NCBI RefSeq assembly: GCF_022344005.1
Contig: NZ_CP092190.1
Location: forward strand, 1,712,001 to 1,776,000
DNA: 64,000 nucleotides
From: Deinococcus sp. KNUC1210
Lineage (GTDB): Bacteria; Deinococcota; Deinococci; Deinococcales; Deinococcaceae
Reading direction: 5' to 3'
Below, piece by piece: positions 58,084-64,000 of the stretch. Both the position numbers and the translations under genes were made by a program. The notes below the pieces were generated by a model. That model worked only from the letters and a program-made list of their open reading frames with translations. It had not been told where the DNA came from and made no database searches. Within the stretch, counting starts at the first letter, position 1, and every line of letters starts with the position of its first letter.

Positions 58084-58628
58084 AGGCCAGCCGATTTGCC
58101 CTGCCGCTGGTGCTGGGGCTGAGCATTCAGCGGCTGCTGGAACTGCGCGTGGCGCGGCAGCACGAAACCTGGGCACGGGAACAGGGCGCAACCGAGTACG
58201 GGCGCGAACATTACCCGCTGTTCATGCTGCTGCACGGCGGCTGGCTGCTGGGCACGCTGCTGGAAGGACGGCGCTCGAAGGGCAAGGTGAACTGGCTGTG
58301 GCTCGGGTTGCTGCTGCTGGCCCAGCCGCTGCGTTACTGGGTCATTTCTACGCTGGGCAGGCAGTGGAATACCCGCATCCTGATCGTGCCGGGAGCCAGC
58401 CGCATCGTCAGCGGGCCGTTTCAGTATCTGAAGCACCCGAATTACGCGGTGGTGGCGCTGGAAATGGCGAGTGCGCCGCTCAGTGTGGGTGCGTGGCGCA
58501 GCGCCCTGATCGGCAGTCTGCTGAACGCCGCCCTGCTGCGCCTCATCCGTATTCCTGCCGAAGAGCGGGCGCTGGCCGAATACCAGGCAGCGGGCAACCC
58601 GGGCGAACGGTTCAGCGAAAACACCTGA
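58080..58628 (+). CDS. Isoprenylcysteine carboxyl methyltransferase family protein (BpsB-like)
   Basis: A 182-residue integral-membrane methyltransferase: N-terminal helices ([20 protein letters not shown]), [40 protein letters not shown] and [12 protein letters not shown]. The G-P-F-x-Y-x-(K/R)-H-P-N-Y motif and C-terminal EE are ICMT-family hallmarks. In B. subtilis BpsB O-methylates the alkylpyrones made by BpsA. Translational coupling to the type III synthase here supports the same role. Confidence 0.88.
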   Translation: MKASRFALPLVLGLSIQRLLELRVARQHETWAREQGATEYGREHYPLFMLLHGGWLLGTLLEGRRSKGKVNWLWLGLLLLAQPLRYWVISTLGRQWNTRILIVPGASRIVSGPFQYLKHPNYAVVALEMASAPLSVGAWRSALIGSLLNAALLRLIRIPAEERALAEYQAAGNPGERFSENT

Positions 58629-58781
58629 GCCAGACAGAGCGGGCCGGGACGTGACAGGTCGGAGCAGGTTGACCCGTTCGCTTCCCGGCCCGTCTTCACG
58701 TGCCCTTTTCTCTTGTGTTTCCCGAGCTAAGCCGATTGGCCTAAAGCCTGTGCTGTTCTGGCGAGCGTGTTAGCTTCGAGT

Positions 58782-59945
58782 ATGCAAGTTGCTGCCACAC
58801 AGGCCACACGCGGCGCGGTCAGTATCGCGCTGGCCGTCACCCTGGGCCACTTTATCAACGACGGCTACGGAGCCATGCTGACGCCGCTCGGCCCGGCCCT
58901 GCGAGGACAGTACGGCGTCAGTATCGCGTCGGTCACGCTGCTCGCCAGCGTCTTCTCGCTGACCAGCAGTGTGCTTCAGCCGCTGCTGGGCGTGATCGGA
59001 GAGCGCTTCGACCGCCGCCTGATGGCCGCTGCTGGCCCCGCCCTGACCGGAATCGGCCTGACCTTCATGGGCTACGCACCGGCCTTCGGCCTCCTGATGC
59101 TGCTGGTGGCTTTGGCAGGCTTCGGCAGCGGCTTTTTCCATCCGGCGGGGGCGGCGTACACCGCCCGTTACAGCCCGGTGCAGCAGCGCGGGCTGTGGGC
59201 CAGCATCTTCAGCGCGGGCGGCACGGCGGGCATGGCGCTGGGGCCGGTTTTCGCGGGCGTGGGGCTGCATGCCCTGCCAATCTTCGCTCCGATTGGTCTG
59301 CTGGTGGCGGGCATCTCGTATGTCATCACGCCCAGCGACCGGCCCCAGGGCATCCGGCCCACCCTGCCCGAATACCTGGGCATCTTCCGTGGCCCGCTGG
59401 TGCGGCTGTGGGCGATGGCGGTGCTGCGGTCGCTCGCCAGCATGGGCTACAACGCCATGTTGCCCTTCATCATGCTCCAGCGCGGCTTTGGGCACGTCGA
59501 AACGGCGTCCACGCTGGCCGTCTTCGCGGTGGCCTCTGCCGTGGGCGGCATCGTGGGTGGGCGCATTTCCGACCGCATCGGGCGTGTGCCGGTTCTCCGC
59601 AGCGCCATCATGGTGACGATTCCGCTGTTCGCCCTCCTGATCTACAGCTCCCCGTCGCAGTGGTGGTTTTACCCGCTCACCTTCCTGGTGGGTGCCCTGG
59701 TCAACGCCAGTATTCCGGTGGGCGTGGTCATGGCCCAGGAATACGCGCCCAAGCACGTGGCAGTAGCGAGCAGCATCATGATGGGCTTTTCATGGGGCTT
59801 CGCGGGCCTGCTGGTCTTTCTGGTGGGCCTGCTGGCCGACCACACCAGCCCGGTCACGGCGGCGCTGCTCAGCCTCACGCTGATGGTACCGAGCGCGTTC
59901 CTGGCCGCCAGCCTGCCGGAACCCGAGAAGCAGAAGTTTGAGTGA
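58782..59945 (+). CDS. MFS transporter (fosmidomycin-resistance/Fsr-like)
   Basis: A 387-residue permease with 12 hydrophobic segments. VTLGHFINDGYGAMLTPLGP near residue 18 resembles the GH-x-IND motif of Fsr-type exporters. LGVIGERFDRRLM and GGRISDRIGRVPVLR are the MFS loop 2-3 and 8-9 motifs. ATG 58782 is chosen behind TAGCTT (58771-58776), 5 bases upstream. It lies 154 bases after the polyketide-methyltransferase pair on the same strand and might export its product, but it has its own promoter. The repeat element starts at its stop. Confidence 0.87.
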   Translation: MQVAATQATRGAVSIALAVTLGHFINDGYGAMLTPLGPALRGQYGVSIASVTLLASVFSLTSSVLQPLLGVIGERFDRRLMAAAGPALTGIGLTFMGYAPAFGLLMLLVALAGFGSGFFHPAGAAYTARYSPVQQRGLWASIFSAGGTAGMALGPVFAGVGLHALPIFAPIGLLVAGISYVITPSDRPQGIRPTLPEYLGIFRGPLVRLWAMAVLRSLASMGYNAMLPFIMLQRGFGHVETASTLAVFAVASAVGGIVGGRISDRIGRVPVLRSAIMVTIPLFALLIYSSPSQWWFYPLTFLVGALVNASIPVGVVMAQEYAPKHVAVASSIMMGFSWGFAGLLVFLVGLLADHTSPVTAALLSLTLMVPSAFLAASLPEPEKQKFE

Positions 59946-60023
59946 TGGGTGATGCGTGATGGGTACCTAAGTTCTGAGTCACGCCCGCTCGTCCGAATCC
60001 TTTCTCGCCTCATCACCCATCAC
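59942..60023. repeat. GTGATG/CATCAC inverted-repeat element, copy 4
   Basis: GTGATGGGTGATG at 59942-59954 and CATCACCCATCAC at 60011-60023 are perfect complements with a 56-base spacer. It begins at the stop codon of the MFS gene and ends beside the convergent HD-GYP gene. Confidence 0.75.
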
Positions 60024-60037
60024 ACCGAGCCTCTTCT

Positions 60038-60982
60038 TTATGCCTCATCCCTGCTCGGCAGATCGCCCTGCTCGAACAGGCGTCCGAAAGACTCGACCAC
60101 CTGCGGATCGAACTGTCTGCCCGCCGCCCGGCGCAGATAATGCAGGGCGTGTTCGGGTGTCCAGGCGGGCTTGTAGGGGCGCTCACTGACCAGGGCGTCG
60201 AAGCTGTCCACCACGCTCACGATGCGGCCCACCAGCGGAATCGCCTCTCCGCTCAGGCCACGCGGGTAGCCGCTGCCGTCCCAGTGCTCGTGATGAGACA
60301 GCGCCACCTCGGCGGCCAGACGCAGCAGTGGGCTGGTACTGCGGATCAGCAGCCGCTCGCCCAGAACGGTGTGCGTTCTCATCACCACCCACTCGGCAGG
60401 ACTCAGCTTGCCCTCTTTCAGCAGGATCGAATCGGGAATCGCCAGCTTGCCGATATCGTGCAGCCGGGCCGCCAGATTCAGGGCGCGTGCATCCTCTTCA
60501 CTGACGCCCAGACCCAGGGCGACGCACGCGCTGGCATCTCCGACCCAGCGGGCATGCGGCCCCAGCGGCGCGTCACGGAACTCGGCTGCCGAGGCCAGCA
60601 GTTCGGTCATCTCGACCTGGGTCGCTTCCAGCTGGGCGGTGTAGTCGGCCACCGTCTGTTCGAGCAGGTGACTCTGACGGGTCAGCTCGCCCGCCTGCCG
60701 CCGCTGCTCGCGGTTCAGGCGCGATACCCGGGCCTGGGCGTGTTCGTTGCGCCGGGCCACGTCGTGCAGGTAAAACGCCTGATGATGGCGCAGCGCCTGC
60801 TCGTACCGTTCCAGAAACTGATACAGCATGCTCAGCTCCCAGTGCACCTCTGCAAGCTCGGTGTGCGGCGGCTCTGCGCCTTCCGGAGAAATCTGCTGTT
60901 CGCGCTCAAGCTGATCGAGACGCGCATGCGCCTGCATCAGCTTGAGAGAAGCGTCAGATTCAGGAGGAGCGTCGCTCGACAT
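60038..60982 (-). CDS. HD-GYP domain c-di-GMP phosphodiesterase
   Basis: A 314-residue protein. The N-terminal 130 residues form a TPR-like/coiled-coil region (LYQFLERYEQALRHHQAFYL, then RLNREQRRQAGELTRQSHLL). The HD-GYP domain follows, with RLHDIGKLAIPDSILLKEG, HHEHWDGSGYPRGLSG and RPYKPAWTPEHAL. It is shorter than but clearly related to the HD-GYP protein at 37425. Metal ligands (H, HD, HH, D) are in place, so it should hydrolyse c-di-GMP. Confidence 0.9.
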   Translation of the reverse strand: MSSDAPPESDASLKLMQAHARLDQLEREQQISPEGAEPPHTELAEVHWELSMLYQFLERYEQALRHHQAFYLHDVARRNEHAQARVSRLNREQRRQAGELTRQSHLLEQTVADYTAQLEATQVEMTELLASAAEFRDAPLGPHARWVGDASACVALGLGVSEEDARALNLAARLHDIGKLAIPDSILLKEGKLSPAEWVVMRTHTVLGERLLIRSTSPLLRLAAEVALSHHEHWDGSGYPRGLSGEAIPLVGRIVSVVDSFDALVSERPYKPAWTPEHALHYLRRAAGRQFDPQVVESFGRLFEQGDLPSRDEA

Positions 60983-61129
60983 GGGCTCCGTTCAGTATGC
61001 CACCTTTCAATGTTCTGTTCCTCCCCCGGCAGTCGCGGTGGGGGGCATCCACCCATACTTCCGGGCGGCGCACTCCGCTAGACTGAACTGAGTCAAATTC
61101 AACCCGACACCCGTGAGGAGGCTCGTCCT

Positions 61130-62827
<1,698 letters not shown>

Positions 62828-62899
62828 GCAGCCAGAACCAACTCAGCCCCTGGCCCCTGGCCGCACATCAAGCAGCCGGGGGTGAACAATTCCCCGAAC

Positions 62900-63160
62900 T
62901 TAGAGACCCGCCCCTTCATTGGGGTGGGCATAGTGTTCATGGGTTCCATAGGTCATGCCGTACAACCGCTTGAAGTCCTGGATGGCCGGTAAGTCATCGC
63001 TGCTGAAGGTGCATTCCGCTTCCAGTGCGTGCAAGACGATATCTTCCAGCAATTCTGCAAAGGACATGTCGCCCTTCTCGGCCAAGGCTTTGAGCACCTT
63101 GACCAGCCTCTTCTCCATCCTTACGCCAAGCTGCACCCGCTCAAAGACTGCTTCTGTCAT
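62900..63160 (-). CDS. Small protein, ribbon-helix-helix-like
   Basis: An 86-residue protein. VQLGVRMEKRLVKVLKALAE followed by SFAELLEDIVLHALE gives a short strand and two helices with a turn, like RHH/CopG DNA-binding domains. The C-terminus (RLYGMTYGTHEHYAHPNEGA) is unlike a toxin partner and no second gene follows. AAGGTG lies 6-7 bases before ATG 63160. The AT-rich upstream region has an imperfect palindrome that could be its operator. Codon use is less GC-rich than its neighbours. Confidence 0.65.
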   Translation of the reverse strand: MTEAVFERVQLGVRMEKRLVKVLKALAEKGDMSFAELLEDIVLHALEAECTFSSDDLPAIQDFKRLYGMTYGTHEHYAHPNEGAGL

Positions 63161-63171
63161 GTTTCACCTTA

Positions 63172-63201
63172 GGTAGTATGTTACTAAAATAGCATGCTAC
63201 C
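63172..63201. promoter_or_regulatory. AT-rich inverted repeat, possible operator of the RHH-like gene
   Basis: GGTAGTATG (63172-63180) and CATGCTACC (63193-63201) are complementary with one mismatch around an AT-rich core, just upstream of the RHH-like gene and between it and the methyltransferase gene. Confidence 0.5.
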
Positions 63202-63228
63202 CGCAAGTGAATCTATAGGTATCGCTCG

Positions 63229-64000
63229 CTATGGGCGGCTGACCGCCGTTATCAGCACCTCGTACTTGCCCGTGACGTACACCGTGAAGCCGTGCTTTTG
63301 CAGGTGGCGGCGCACTGTGATCACGTCGCGCATCAGCAGGCTCAGGTCGGGGCGGGCAAAATTGAGCATCCGGGCCCCGTAGCTGAGCGTCTGGCCCCGG
63401 TAACGCACATTCGGAAAGCCCACGATGAAGCTGCCGCCCGCTGCCAGTTGCCCCAGCCGCAGCCCGCGCAGCAGGTCTTCGATGACCAGTCCCGGACTCT
63501 GAAACAGGCTGAGGGCTAGAATCAGATCGAAACGGCCCAGGGCAGCGTCTGGCAACGCCCGCACGTCACGCTGCTCGAAATGCCAGTTCGGAACGGGAAA
63601 CCGCTGGCGGGCCAGTTCCAGCGCCGAAGGCTCGATATCGAGGCCCAGCACCTCGAACGTGTGGCCCGGATAAGCCTGCTCCAACAGCGCCAGTTCACGC
63701 CCGCTGCCCACACCCAGACTCAGGATGCGTGCGCCCGGCTTCAGATCGGCCCGGCGCAGCGCTTCGTTCAGGTCGTGGAGCAGATGCGGGTCTTCCAGTT
63801 TGTCGATACGCTGAAACTCGCTGCCCGCCGCGTACCGTCCCTCTGTTCGGTCGGCAGGCGGCGTGACGCGGCGGCGAAAGTGCAGCAGTACGAAACCCTC
63901 CGGCCCGTCGGCGCGTTTTTCGGGCGTCAGAAAATGGGCGTCGAGCAGGTCGGCAGCGTCCAGCCAGCTCAGATAGGGGCGGTGAATTCCGGCAGTGGGC
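63229..64000 (-). CDS. Class I SAM-dependent methyltransferase, 5' truncated by the window edge
   Basis: The frame is open from 64000 to the stop at 63229 (256 codons), so the start lies beyond the window. SAM-binding motif I is ILSLGVGSGRELALL, followed by VLGLDIEPSALELAR (motif II acidic residue) and RDVRALPDAALGRFDLILAL (motifs III-IV). The N-terminal part (LSWLDAADLLDAHFLTPEKR) is helical. A start at 63711 would remove motif I and is rejected. Substrate unknown. Confidence 0.82.
   Translation of the reverse strand, partial: PTAGIHRPYLSWLDAADLLDAHFLTPEKRADGPEGFVLLHFRRRVTPPADRTEGRYAAGSEFQRIDKLEDPHLLHDLNEALRRADLKPGARILSLGVGSGRELALLEQAYPGHTFEVLGLDIEPSALELARQRFPVPNWHFEQRDVRALPDAALGRFDLILALSLFQSPGLVIEDLLRGLRLGQLAAGGSFIVGFPNVRYRGQTLSYGARMLNFARPDLSLLMRDVITVRRHLQKHGFTVYVTGKYEVLITAVSRP

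Overview
The window looks like the chromosome of a Deinococcus species. The evidence is high GC, an XPB-type helicase, a bacterial nitric oxide synthase, a DrRRA-like response regulator, a Thermus/Deinococcus-type PilF ATPase, HemQ, and many genes whose start codon sits 5-7 bases behind a TANNNT -10 box with no Shine-Dalgarno sequence (leaderless starts, as reported for Deinococcus). It is mainly housekeeping sequence with short operons. No insertion sequence, phage, CRISPR array or rRNA was seen. There is one tRNA, tRNA-Ala(GGC).

Layout: 1-711 end of uppP; 800-5248 a coupled XPB helicase operon of three genes; 5277-7618 fabI, pgeF and a YqeG-type phosphatase; 7676-11651 pilB/pilF and pilT; 12312-18145 a GNAT acetyltransferase, DsbA-like protein, TRIC channel, TMEM175 channel, CAP protein, Pnkp-derived phosphatase and ChrA; 18251-22796 a coxG-S-L-M molybdenum hydroxylase operon; 23091-31590 small proteins, phosphatases, a lipoprotein, PAP2, ROK kinase, thioesterase, FtsB-like protein, response regulator and acyl-ACP desaturase; 32057-35780 a heterodimeric ABC exporter; 36044-39513 a subtilase lipoprotein and a TPR/HD-GYP protein; 39524-42795 kynU-kynA-nos; 43666-48219 a VanW-domain protein, SanA-like protein, VOC protein, aldo/keto reductase, hemQ and tRNA-Ala; 48294-56726 mixed metabolism and small hypotheticals; 57004-59945 a type III polyketide synthase with a membrane methyltransferase, then an MFS permease; 60038-64000 HD-GYP, acyl-CoA ligase, a small RHH-like protein and a methyltransferase cut by the window edge.

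The most important reading note is that at least nine genes are split by a one-base shift at a short homopolymer. Eight fit a missing base and one an extra base. In each case the protein continues sensibly in the next frame. This is best explained by homopolymer errors in the sequence, so these genes are annotated across the shift.

The most interesting biology is: (1) three overlapping genes that appear to share the XPB N-terminal (Helicase_C_3-type) domain; (2) a Pnkp relative with an intact phosphatase but an eroded kinase P-loop; (3) nitric oxide synthase directly downstream of two tryptophan-catabolic genes; (4) widespread leaderless promoters, including a 33-bp divergent pair; and (5) a recurring GTGATG/CATCAC inverted-repeat element between genes.
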